The position numbers and the translations under genes are program-made. From Poecilobothrus nobilitatus (taxonomy: Eukaryota > Arthropoda > Insecta > Diptera > Dolichopodidae): DNA of 64,000 nt. The DNA lies in contig OX352774.1 of the NCBI GenBank assembly GCA_947095535.1, positions 235,749,825 through 235,813,824 of the forward strand, written 5' to 3'. The notes beneath the pieces are model-generated. The model saw only the letters and a list, made by a program, of their open reading frames with translations, had not been told where the DNA came from and ran no database searches. Shown piece by piece: positions 53,001 to 61,025 of the stretch. Every line of letters starts with the position of its first letter. Positions within the stretch are counted from its first letter, which is position 1.

Positions 53001-56000
53001 GCAATGAAGTATTAGTTATAAATAGATTTCATGTTGTAGAAGAACAAGTTTTTTATCTAGTTCAACCCATTACGGAGCTAAAGCTCTACAGTTGGAAAAA
53101 TACCTATTTTAAAATAAGTTCTGTTAACTATTTTTTAAAACTAAAAACGTCAATACGACGATTTACAAAATTTTAATTTCTACATATTTCCGAAACGGTT
53201 TTAATCAGAATTTTGACAGTAAGAAGATCTTTGAGAATAAATAAGAAAATTCTTAGGAAAATGTTTGTACTTGCCGCTGTTTAATAATATCTTAATACCT
53301 GGTATCTACTATTATTAAATTCTTCAAGTCTAATATTCCCTTATAGAAAATTAATAAATTTTCAAAAGAGAACAACTTCAAAAGTAAAACGAAGAAATCG
53401 TCTCAGATCAGTATATTGTAAATTATCAAAGGATCTATAAAAATCTCACAAAAATTAAAATAGCTTGTGCAAATTCTTGTTCAATCTAAAATATTGAACC
53501 ACCATAATAAATAATAATGATAAAAATAAGTAGGTTTTTGATGAAAAAAATTTACTAGATAAAAATTTGCACAATATTAAACTAATTAAAGTCTATTCAT
53601 ATTTTTCACATTTATTCGTTAAAAAAAATCATTTTTTGTTTCTTTTTTTAAGTTTCAAGTAAACTACTTAATCCATAAAAAAAACTTTCCCAACAATGTC
53701 TTTCTTTCAAAAACAATTAAATTCCTTCATAATCTAGTATTAAGATCTAAAAATCAAAAAAAAAAAAAACAAAACTATAATCAAGTAGAAAAATGTAATA
53801 TTAAGACAACCTTATAATGAATATATTCCTAAAAGCAACAAATCAATCAAAACAGATTAGAATGTAAAATAATTAAGAAAACCGAGAAAAAAAAAACAAA
53901 AAATTTCACCATTATTATTATTTACCATCTTTACATATTGTCATCATTAACAACAAAATTTTCCAAAACAACAACAATAAGAACAACAACAGCACTATAC
54001 GATTATTTTATTTTTCGTTCGTTCATGACAGGTTATAAATTAAAATAACAAAAAAAAAATCTGTGCAATACCAAAAAATTCACAATTCAATAAAATATAA
54101 AAAATGAGGAAGAGTGTAGAGTTGACTATGTCAACTCTAGGATAGCCGAATATATTATACCGTCTCTATAAAATTGATGATATCAGAAATATACTATAAT
54201 TAAGTCTCAGATAAGTTTATGTACATTTCGGAGCTGTATAACAATTACTTGAACTCAAACAACCAAAACAACCAAATTTTACAGAAACTGTTGACTACAT
54301 ATCTGTCATTATTAAATACTAAGATACGAGGTAATAAGTTATGCAGATAGTTAAACGAGGCAGAGGAATCAAATTTTACAGAAGTTGTTGACATAAAATT
54401 TAACTTGTTTTAATAAAATTTCAGATACCTAGTTTACTTAGATACTAAGTAATAAGTTACTTTCATATGAAAAAAAGTTGTATGGGAGCTTGTCGAATCC
54501 GCCGATCAAATTTAATCAATTTCAATAGCAAAACCGAATATTTATATAGAATTAAAGGGTTAAAAATGAAAGAATGGAGTCCCCTAGAATTCCTAAAATT
54601 CCTAAAATTTTTGAGTTATCGTGTTGTTGGATGAACGGATGCAAATAATCGACTTTTCCATATCTATATCTCGTCTCCTTTAAGGTGTCACCAACGTAAT
54701 GGCAAATTTATTATACTGACTATAGTATTAGTATTGTATATTATTTGTGTTACAAAGAGATATTTACTTGCAACATTCTTTTTTTTTTTTTAAATATATT
54801 ATGTATATTACATATTATTTTGTATTTTTTGTTTTTTAATTTGCTATTTTTATTTTTTTCTCTTTATTTTAGATGCCGTCCCTTTCACCATCCCAATCAT
54901 CAACAGATCAATCAACATCTACTCAAACAACAACAGCAACAATTTCGAGTAATAATAATTCATTATCAAGTAATGGTAGTAGTGCTGGTGGTGTTGGTGG
55001 TAAACCAGAAATAAAAATTAAAAGAATATTAAAGAAATCAAGTTGTGATGTTGATGATGATCAAACAATAATAACAACTACAACAACAACAACAGATAGA
55101 ATAAATCAAAAATCTAATAATAATTCTTTAAATTCGGTATTACATCGTAAAAAATTATTACAAGTTGTATCATTTTTGGATCAACAAAATCAACGCCTAG
55201 AAAAAGAATTACAAAACGAAAAAGTACAACGTAATGAAGAATTGTCACGTATCGTTAAATCACTTCTTTATTTCGAGGCAAAATTGAAATCTGAAAAGAA
55301 AGTGATCAATCAGAAATTATATGAAAAAGATGATGAAATTGCCCGATTAGTTCGATTAAATCGATCCTTAAAAGAGAAATTAAATGAAAATGAAACTGCA
55401 AGAGGTGATGCAAAAGAAGAAGAAACAAAAGAAAAAGAAGAAGGAGAAGAAGATGATAGATTAAAAGAAGAGAATCAATTAAATGATCAATTAGAATGTA
55501 AATATCCAGAATCATTATATTGTTCAAATTGTCGTAAAGAATATTATGGTTTAAATGAAAAATGTGATAATTGGACTCAGACTAGTGGTAAAATAACAGA
55601 TTGCAGAAGTAATTTAAAAGGTAAAAATAAATTTTAAAAGTCTTCTATTTAAAATATTCTTTTAAAATTTTTTTTTTTTTTTTTTTTTAGGAGAAAACAA
55701 CAATAATAATAACAATGAAATAAGTAATAATAGTACTGAGCATTGTTCATCAAGTGATGAAACTTTATCATCATCATTTTATGGAGCACGTCGTAGTGTA
55801 CGTTATACAAGTAAACGTACATTTGGTACATTTAGAGAATATATGCGTTCTAGATGCATGAATATTGATGATACAAATATTGATAATAATAATAATTTAT
55901 CAGAAGATGAACAACGTAGTACATTGTCACGTGATGAATATCCTAGTCACAGTAGTAGCAATTATAATAGTAAAAGTTATAATAAAAAAGATAAAAAAAC

Positions 56001-58878
56001 ATTTTCATCTAAAATGGAACGTTTACATGGTGTTAAAAGAAATTCATCATTTGAATTTGATAGTAGTGAAGCTGAAATGCGTTATTATAAAAAAAATATT
56101 TCTTCATCTGGACCAGAAACTGATCATGAACATACAAATTCACCAAATGATGAAGGTATTGAAGAAGATGATGATGAAAATGATTATGATGAAGATGATA
56201 TTAATGATTATAATGATAATCATTTAGGTAATGATATTTATAGAGGAGTAAATGTTGGTGTTTTAACAACAATACCTACAACTACAACAACAGCAACATC
56301 AACAATAACAACTGTTAATTCAAAAGAATTTTCTGAAATATCAGTTAAACAAGATTTTGAAACATCAACTGATGATTGGTATGCTAGTGCAAGTGATGCA
56401 GATGATGATCAAAATAGTAATGTTTGTCGTACAAAATCATATGGTTATAATGCTGTTAATCCAGTTTTAGAATGTGTTAATCAAATTTTATTACAACAAT
56501 CAATGGAAGAATGTATAAATGAAAAAATGAGTACAGGTAGTGGTAGTGGAAATGGTAGTATTGGTATTAGAGAAAATCATTATGATAATAGTTGTAATGG
56601 TCCAATGTCTTTAGAGAGTAACGATAATATTAATGCTGGTAATTTTAGTATTTGTAGTGGTGGTAGTGGTAGCAAAGAAAATCATACTAATAGTAGTACA
56701 AGTAATGGTAGTAATAGTGGTGGATCACGTAAACGTGTTCATTTTTCAACAAAAAATAGTATGGTACATGTACCAAGAGATGATGATGATATTACTGACC
56801 ATAAATCATGTTCATTCTCAGATACTATAAATTCATCAATAGCAAGTGAACATCATTCAAATAATTTAAATTATGAAAGTATTTATAGTAATGAATATGA
56901 ACCGATTGGTAGTGAAAATAATTCTTCTAATTTATATGTTGATATGGAATCAAAATTAGATCCAGATGAACGTATTAATTCTAAATCAAAACATTTACAA
57001 CATAATCATCATCATCAACATCAACAACACCATCAACAACATCAACAACAATCTCAAAATAAACAACCACCAGCTTTACCACCGAAACCAGCTAATTTAA
57101 TTAAATTTAAACGTGTTAATAAATCATCAACAATACAACCATCACTATCTTCTCATAGACATTCAATTGATTCAATACCAATACAATCTGCTGGTTCCGA
57201 TTCTAGTGAACAAACAACAACAGCAAAATTAACAAAAGAATTATTAGAAAAAATTGATTGTGATAAAAATGAAAAATATGGTTCAGAACCAGATTATTGT
57301 TCAATTTCTGAAGTAAATGTTGCTATTAAAACAATGCAAATTGTTGCCGAAGTTCATAAATCAAATGATACAAATTCATCATCATCCGCATCAGTTACTT
57401 CTGTATTATCTGGTGATAATAGTGATTCAATGTCACAAAAAACATCAGATGATACAGAAGAAATATTTGCTGATATTCCAAAATTACCAAATGTTGCTGC
57501 AATAATTGCACCATCAAAAAATAAATCACCTAAATGTAATAAAGAATCATCAAATAATATTGATTCAAATTTTATTCAATCACAAACATCACTTCAATTA
57601 CAACAAAAACAACAACTTCAACAACAATTTCAACAACATCAACAACAACATCAACAACAAAGACCACAATCTCTTCAACTTTATCGACCAAAAAGTCCTG
57701 GTCAAGTTCAACGAAAACATGTTCCTAATATTTTAGCTGAAATTAATAAAAAAATTCAACAAGCTAATACAACATCAACAACTGCAACTATAACAGGAGT
57801 TGCATCATTAACAAGTCCAACAAGTCCAAATAAAATGAATTCAAATTTTATTATACCAATAAATCATCAAACAAAACGTAAAACATCATCAAATCAATTG
57901 TTACCAATTTTAAAAAGTCCATCATCATCATCAAATGGTAATATTGGTGGAGGAGGTTGTATAATAAATTCAAAAAATTTCAATAATATTTTATTAAGTA
58001 CACAAACAATCAATAATACACCAATATGTAAATCTTTAAAAAATCTTGATACAATTAAATTGAATCATAAACAAAAAAATTCACCATCAATTCAACAACA
58101 AAATCAACAAAAATTTATAAATCAAATGCAATTAAATTCAATTAACCAAAAATCATATAATAAAAATAATAGACAAAATCAATTATTACAACATAATCAA
58201 CAACATCAACATCAATTAACAAAAATTGAAGATTCATCATTAGAAGCTGAATTTGATTGGTATAATTTAGATGCTGAATATGGTAAATCATCAACAAATC
58301 GTCCAGATATTGTTAAAGCTGCTGATGTATTAAATAGTTGCTTAGATGAATATATATTAACAAATAGTACTAGAGCTGATCGTTTAGCAAATGATATAAA
58401 TCAAAGTATTGAATATAATTTAGATGAAGAATTTTCATTATCAAATCAACCAGATATTATTAAAGAGAATTTACGTTCATCAGTTATTGATGATAGAAAA
58501 TTAGAAACAATACCAGGTTCAGAATCAGAAAGTAATGAATCTACATCATCATCATCAAAAAAATTAAATGATCAATATTATACAATTGAAAATAATCATT
58601 CAGATGAACAACAATCTGATGATCCAGAAACATGTTCTGATGAAAATATTGATTCAAATCAAGAATCAAAAGAATTAAATTTAAATATAAAAAAAATTAA
58701 TGATAAAAATACTTTAACTGTTATTAATAAATTTCCAACAATATGTGATCAAACACCATGTCGTAAAAGTGTTAATTTAAAACAAAAAAATTTTGTTGAA
58801 TTTATTGATAATGCTGGTCTAAGTACAAAATCCTTGCCACAACAAAAAAAAATTTATTTTACAGGACCTTTTGTTTAA
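34175..58878 (+). CDS. large coiled-coil, low-complexity protein (three coding exons)
   Basis: Joining 34175-35062, 54873-55620 and 55691-58878 gives 4824 nt, or 1607 codons plus TAA. The phases match exactly (0 at the first junction, 1 at the second) and splice signals are good, so this is one gene. I do not recognise the family. The N-terminus (1-296) is Gln- and Asn-rich. Residues 386-475 form a leucine-rich coiled coil, followed by an acidic stretch and cysteines at 513, 516, 527 and 540. A basic segment lies at 578-601, an RVHF motif of the PP1-docking type at 894-897, a YESIYSNEYEPIGSE segment near 940-954, PPALPPKP of the SH3-ligand type at 1005-1012, and a non-repetitive patch (EAEFDWYNLDAEYG) near 1397-1410. 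The C-terminus ends IYFTGPFV. No signal peptide or membrane segment is visible. A scaffold or adaptor role is inference from these motifs. Confidence 0.85.
36690..36885 (-). other. CpG-rich patch with a 72-84 codon open frame
   Basis: Within an AT desert this patch has many CG dinucleotides (about 36770-36860). On the minus strand it stays open from 36901 to 36647, reading 84 codons from the first ATG or 73 from the second (STNYVRHRYIGRIEVLSKED and onward). The middle of the frame has normal amino-acid composition, but I recognise no domain. There is no obvious splice partner or terminal repeat. It could be a small ORF, a fragment of an unrecognised element or a regulatory segment. Confidence 0.25.
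37121..38692 (-). mobile_element. Helentron/DINE-like element, family A, copy 1
   Basis: On the minus strand the element begins with a hairpin (ATACCCG / CGGGTA, 38667-38690). A conserved block (CTCCTCCGTTTGTAACACCT, then CTCGAAATAAG) and a (GTCC)5 tract at 38544-38562 follow. About 1.3 kb of non-coding body ends in a second hairpin, AGTTGAC / GTCAACT, at 37138-37154, followed by CTCGTTTT. Inside the hairpins, ATACCCGTACGA (37160-37171) and TCGTACGGGTA (38680-38690) form a subterminal inverted repeat. Subterminal repeats, a GTCY microsatellite and a 3' stem-loop are the known marks of DINE-1/Helentron-associated elements. It is almost identical to the copy at 61026-62632. No protein is encoded. 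Confidence 0.75.
38693..40015. other. AT-rich intronic stretch
   Basis: No exon or recognisable element is seen. Confidence 0.5.
40016..40330 (-). pseudogene. decayed coding relic, family unknown
   Basis: On the minus strand a protein-like translation survives in two frames. The first part reads WDYFQYQPLSLPNHKYTMVG, then KIVVVETKKMKIDQSHFEEM and FSLECPPYTTRQD, with two in-frame stops. After a shift it continues HKSQAFEKLSELVERMCERP, then MYQYGLEEAQEEELQKRI and a stop at about 40000. The composition is that of a folded or coiled-coil protein rather than of background. I do not recognise it. It could be a processed pseudogene of a host gene or an element fragment. A plus-strand frame at 40104-40391 is its shadow. 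Confidence 0.4.
40331..42965. other. AT-rich intronic stretch
   Basis: No exon or element is recognised. Short open frames such as 41478-41666 have no supporting signal. Confidence 0.5.
42966..43022 (+). mobile_element. degraded tRNA-like SINE head
   Basis: AGGCACAGTGATTAG (about 42968-42982) resembles a Pol III A box and GATTTGAATCT (about 43005-43015) a B box with three mismatches, at a tRNA-like distance of about 36 bases. The intervening TTTTGACCTCTCATGCTC is typical of insect tRNA-derived SINEs. There is no clear tail or target-site duplication. Confidence 0.4.
43023..45105. other. AT-rich intronic stretch
   Basis: No exon is supported. A/T homopolymers are dense (for example 43919-43935). 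The minus-strand frame at 44348-44584 is hydrophobic only because of T runs. Confidence 0.5.
45106..45731 (-). pseudogene. non-LTR retrotransposon family L, longer relic
   Basis: On the minus strand one frame reads LTIYKSFIRLRPIMKYNGHI, then a stop, AGVS, a stop, TTLGYLDKAQNRAIRLINN, ATLFTLFYRYF, and CSEEIKTLMSSLKNFN with a stop. After an internal deletion of about 50 bp relative to 16828-17369 it continues MRAARIWNSLPSKEFSKIG and IDKFKKNINIFIL. This is the C-terminal domain of a LINE reverse transcriptase (YKxxIRPxMEYxxHIW ... LDxxQxRAIRLI ... LFYRYF ... RxARIWNSLP). Downstream it carries the same untranslated tail, including AGTTGGTTAAATTCCAACAC. Several stops and shifts make it non-functional. 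Confidence 0.8.
45732..46862. other. AT-rich intronic stretch
   Basis: No exon or element is seen. A long A run lies at about 46543-46560. Confidence 0.55.
46875..47092 (+). mobile_element. tRNA-derived SINE, copy 2, with target-site duplication
   Basis: This is a near-identical copy of the SINE at 20252. The A box TAGCCTAGTGG lies at 46885-46895, the B box GGTTCGATCCC at 46929-46939, and the 9-bp hairpin GGTCGTAAG / CTTACGACC at 46946-46954 and 46977-46985, with the T7 run in its loop. A 12-bp direct repeat, TACGTTTAAGAA, flanks it at 46863-46874 and 47093-47104. It ends after GCCGATAAAA and lacks the last 50-60 bp and the (TAAA)n tail seen in copy 1. Confidence 0.88.
47775..47834. repeat. 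15-bp minisatellite, four units
   Basis: Four 15-bp units stand end to end: ACAAATTTAACGCGC, ACAAACATAACGAGC, CCAAACATAAGGAGC and ACAAATTTAACGAGC. Unit 1 and unit 4 differ by one base, which suggests shuffling of two variants. Because the unit is a multiple of three, the minus-strand frame at 47560-47847 stays open through it, but nothing else supports that frame as a gene. Confidence 0.85.
47835..49415. other. AT-rich intronic stretch
   Basis: No exon is supported. Two plus-strand open frames (48059-48328 and 48482-48784) have more ordinary amino-acid composition than the background, but no recognisable motif, splice sites or partner. Confidence 0.45.
49418..50672 (+). mobile_element. Helentron/DINE-like element, family A, copy 3
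   Basis: It has the same plan as the copy at 61026, in the same orientation: start hairpin ATACCCG (49422-49428) with CGGGTAT (49441-49447), conserved CTCCTCCGTTTGTAACACCT block, (GTCC)n-type tract at 49551-49578, TCGTACGGGTAT at 50622-50633, and end hairpin AGTTG / CAACT (50639-50655, partly broken by one change), then CTCGTTTTT. It is about 350 bp shorter than the full copies. The part around 50050-50340 resembles family B sequence (a GGGTTCCGGACTTA phrase), so it may be a recombinant. The frame at 50070-50255 is incidental. Confidence 0.7.
50678..50772 (-). mobile_element. family L retrotransposon tail fragment
   Basis: On the minus strand AGGGGTGGTTGTTTGTTGGTT, then GTCCAACACTACTCAGAGG and a degraded GATT-CC-TCATCCCTC end match the untranslated tail at 17268-17360. 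It abuts the Helentron-like element at 49418-50672, which may have inserted next to it or captured it. Confidence 0.4.
51237..52585 (-). mobile_element. Helentron/DINE-like element, family B
   Basis: The family has different ends but the same architecture. On the minus strand it starts with a long hairpin (52527-52555, stem GTGCTAA..ACGTGC / GCACGT..TTAGCAC) and a (GTCC)n tract at 52459-52482. It ends with the small hairpin AAACC / GGTTT (51248-51260). GGAAATGTGC at 52521-52530 and GCACATTTCC at 51269-51278 are the subterminal inverted repeat. The body holds two and a partial third copy of a module of about 475 bp (51360, 51835, 52310), each beginning near TTTGAGGAGCT. That module also occurs in family A. 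No protein is encoded. Confidence 0.7.
52586..52924. other. AT-rich intronic stretch
   Basis: Nothing recognisable is seen here. Confidence 0.5.
52925..53115 (+). mobile_element. Helentron-like family B fragment, inverted relative to its neighbour
   Basis: A degraded GTCT/GTCC tract (CTGTCTGCCAGTCTATTCGTCTG region, 52948-52970) is followed by TTTACAACACTTCTACCC and CCCATTACGGAGCTAAAGCTC, the complement of the family B blocks GTAGAAGTTTTGTAAAC and GAGCTGTAGCTCCGTAATGG. It therefore points the opposite way to 51237-52585. The open frame at 52883-53176 runs through it and is not a gene. Confidence 0.6.
53116..54104. other. AT-rich intronic stretch
   Basis: No exon is seen. The A/C-rich piece at 53940-54000 (CAACAACAATAAGAACAACAACAG-like) resembles coding simple repeat but has no open frame of note. 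Confidence 0.5.
54105..54730 (-). mobile_element. Helentron/DINE-like element, short diverged variant
   Basis: On the minus strand the start hairpin is ATACT / AGTAT (54713-54717 and 54724-54728). It is followed by the TAATAAATTTGCCATTACG and GGTGACACC-GAGATATAG counterpart of the conserved block and a degraded GTCC tract (plus strand GGATGAACGGATG). The end hairpin is a perfect 9-bp stem, AGAGTTGAC and GTCAACTCT around TAT (54118-54138), followed by CTCAT-TTTT. It keeps the family plan with different stem sequence and ends only about 140 bp before the acceptor of coding exon 2. Confidence 0.6.
54873..55620 (+). CDS. coding exon 2 (residues 297-545, plus one base)
   Basis: The acceptor is TTTATTTTAG at 54863-54872, and the exon starts exactly with ATG, so a transcript with a different untranslated first exon could begin here at M297. 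After a Ser/Thr-rich segment it encodes the coiled coil (386-475, with LLQVVSFLDQQNQRLEKEL and a second LVRLNRSLKEKL heptad run), an acidic Glu/Lys segment and CxxC at 513-516 with further cysteines at 527 and 540. It ends AAAAG|GTAAAA, phase 1. This is the least repetitive part of the protein and the best query for homologues. Confidence 0.88.
55621..55690 (+). other. intron 2 (70 bp)
   Basis: GTAAAAAT to a T-run of more than 20 followed by AG. Its length is that of a minimal fly-type intron. If retained, translation adds GKNKF and stops, giving a 550-residue protein that ends just after the coiled coil and cysteines. Confidence 0.88.
55691..58878 (+). CDS. coding exon 3 (residues 546-1607 and stop)
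   Basis: The first two bases complete codon 546 (GGA). The frame is open from there to TAA at 58876-58878. It encodes Asn/Ser-rich sequence broken by motif islands: the basic segment ARRSVRYTSKRTFGTFREY (578-596), acidic runs, KRVHF (893-897), the Tyr-rich YESIYSNEYEPIGSE, a His/Gln-rich run, PPALPPKP (1005-1012), a second Gln run near 1180-1205, EAEFDWYNLDAEYG with DIVKAADVLNSCLDEYIL, and the C-terminal KNFVEFIDNAGLSTK-IYFTGPFV. Codons are strongly AT-ending, as expected here. Long frames in other phases (55865-56227, 57506-57736) are shadows of its repeats. Confidence 0.88.
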
Positions 58879-59400
58879 AAACAAAAAAAAAACAAAACAA
58901 ATTAAATTTTAAGAAAATGGAGAAATTCTCCATTTTGAAAAAAAAAAAAAAAAAATGTAAAAGTCCAGTTGAAAATTTTTTAAATTTATTAAAAAATAAA
59001 AATTTGATTTATTTTAAAAATTATAATATGTAAATTTAAAATTTGAAAAAAAAAAAAAAAAAACAAACTTAATTATTTTGTGTAGTTGTATATGTTGTAT
59101 TAAGTATGTATTTTCCTATTTTCCTTTAAGAAAACACTTTCTCAATGTTTTTTTTTTTATTTTTAAATGTTTATTTAAATTTGAATATTTTATCAATGTG
59201 AATAGTTAATTATGTAAAAAAAAGATGAAAAAGAATTAAAAATAAAAAATTCAATCATTTCAAAGACTTTAATATGTAATTTAAATAATAACTAAAAAAA
59301 AAAAAATGAAAAACAAACAAAAAGAAAAAATATTTATTATTATTGTAAAAATAATTTAAAATTATTAAAAAAGAAAAATGTTTTAATGAATTTAAAATAA
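58879..59400 (+). terminator. probable 3' UTR with candidate poly(A) signals
   Basis: The sequence after the stop is A-rich, with AATAAA at 58995-59000 and AATAAA-like sites near 59240-59250. So many A runs are present that the true cleavage site cannot be chosen from sequence alone. A small inverted pair (AATGGAGAAATTCTCCATT, 58916-58934) lies just after the stop. Confidence 0.35.
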
Positions 59401-61025
59401 TGTTTTTAATTTTTTTTAATTAAGTTTTAATAATCTCTTTAACAGACTCTTTAACAAGATTGATGGTATTAGATTGGGTTCCCGATACGCTTTTATAAAT
59501 TATTTTTTTTACTCTAAGTATAGGTATACGAGATTTCCGGAATTAGGGTATCCTTTATCCGTAATACTTATGTTGAGAGGTAATGCTTGAAAATATGTGA
59601 AATGGGTAACGAAAGTTGATGAATTGGAAAATACTTGTATTGATCATATACTGATTCTAAACTTGGTTATTCATCTACTGTAGTTGATTTAAGCTTGGCT
59701 CTATATTAGACCACTTAAAATTAATAACATGTAGCATAATAAAATAACTAATCATTGTTAGTTTATGGCTTTTTTTTTTAACTAAATTAAGTTTTTGAAA
59801 TTTTTTTTGATTATGAAATGATAATGTTCTAAACTAAAGATATTTCAAACATTTGAAGACATAGAAAATAATATTCTTTGAATTGAAACTTAAATTGTTC
59901 ACGCAGACAATAATTAATATTTTAAAATTAAAAGTTGCTTATTTTTCCCTTTCATTTATTTCAACGTTAGTTTAAGATTTCAAGCCATTTAAAAATGTGT
60001 TTTAAATATAAATAATTTCACTCAGGGAAATGGTAGTCATTTGTAGAATAAAATAATTTATATCGTATTGAGTACAAATTGCTTATGATATCTGTTAACT
60101 ACAGTTTAATACTTTAAATTTTATCAAGGTTTTTTTAAAACTTTTAATAATTATAGTTGTAAAACTATTGTTAGGCCATCCGCCATACCATTATCGGGAT
60201 TCTTTTTTTTTCTTTACACAGGTATGTGAGAATCAACGAAATATGCAATTATAGAGTAGCGGAAGAAAGACGATTGTGTATGCACTTTAACCCATTCAAA
60301 ATTTCGCATTTTAACCAACTGAACCCCACCTATATTTTCACTGGAACCCACCTAATATGTTAAATGATTTTAAGTACTTTAATTATACTGTTTGAAAAAG
60401 GAAAATTAGGATTATTCTATTAGGACATAAAAAAATGTTTTAGGTTTATGGGAATATGATAAGAGAAGATGTAGATATTTTCCTTAAACTTTTCTAAGTA
60501 GCAAATAATAGTCATTTCACATTTTGTGGGAAACATTTATGCTACGAGATGGTTTCATATTCACGATGTTTGAGTCACTAACGAATTTCCATATACTGAA
60601 ATTCAATTCTTAAAAGTTTTTTATGGAAAGAAAATTTTAAAATGATGAATATATCAAATCATAATAAAAAAAGAAAATATATTGTAATATTTCCAAGATT
60701 TTATTAAGTTATATCATAATGGGACATGACATCGGAATACATGTATATGTATATACTATATATATATATGCACAAGAAAATTATAAGTATATATTTGTTT
60801 TATAAAACTATTCAAAAATTTATTATCTTATCAAAATTTATCATAAAATATTTTGTTGCCTTTTAATTTAAAATCTTAACATAATAACATCCTTATTTTA
60901 AATTTTTAAATCCTTTCAATTCCTTTTTATTATATAATCAAGTTAAAATAATAATCAATTCTGTCTAATTGATTAATTTTTAATGTTTCTTCACACAATC
61001 TTTAATATACATTTCCACATATACT
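59401..61025. other. AT-rich 3' flank
   Basis: No gene is supported. The piece at about 60210-60360 may be another, badly decayed minus-strand tail of retrotransposon family L: it has GGTGGGGTTCAGTTGGTT followed later by TGATTCTCACATACCTGTG and an A run on the minus strand. A (TA)n run lies at about 60755-60770. Confidence 0.45.

Larger units (their letters stand above)
35063..54872 (+). other. intron 1 (19,810 bp)
   Basis: It runs from GTAAGA at 35063 to TTTATTTTAG at 54872, preceded by a long T-rich tract. It keeps phase 0. The intron hosts most of the mobile elements in the window's right half, including three Helentron-like elements of family A, one long and one fragmentary family B element, a LINE relic and a SINE. 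No further in-frame coding exon with good splice sites was evident, but short exons could be missed. Confidence 0.8.

Noticed and set aside
52883..53176. 97-codon plus-strand frame
   Set aside because: It runs through a fragment of a family B element and includes its degraded GTCT tract.
55865..57736. Several long frames overlapping coding exon 3
   Set aside because: They are other-phase readings of the same trinucleotide repeats; only the frame joined through splice phases 0 and 1 makes one continuous protein.
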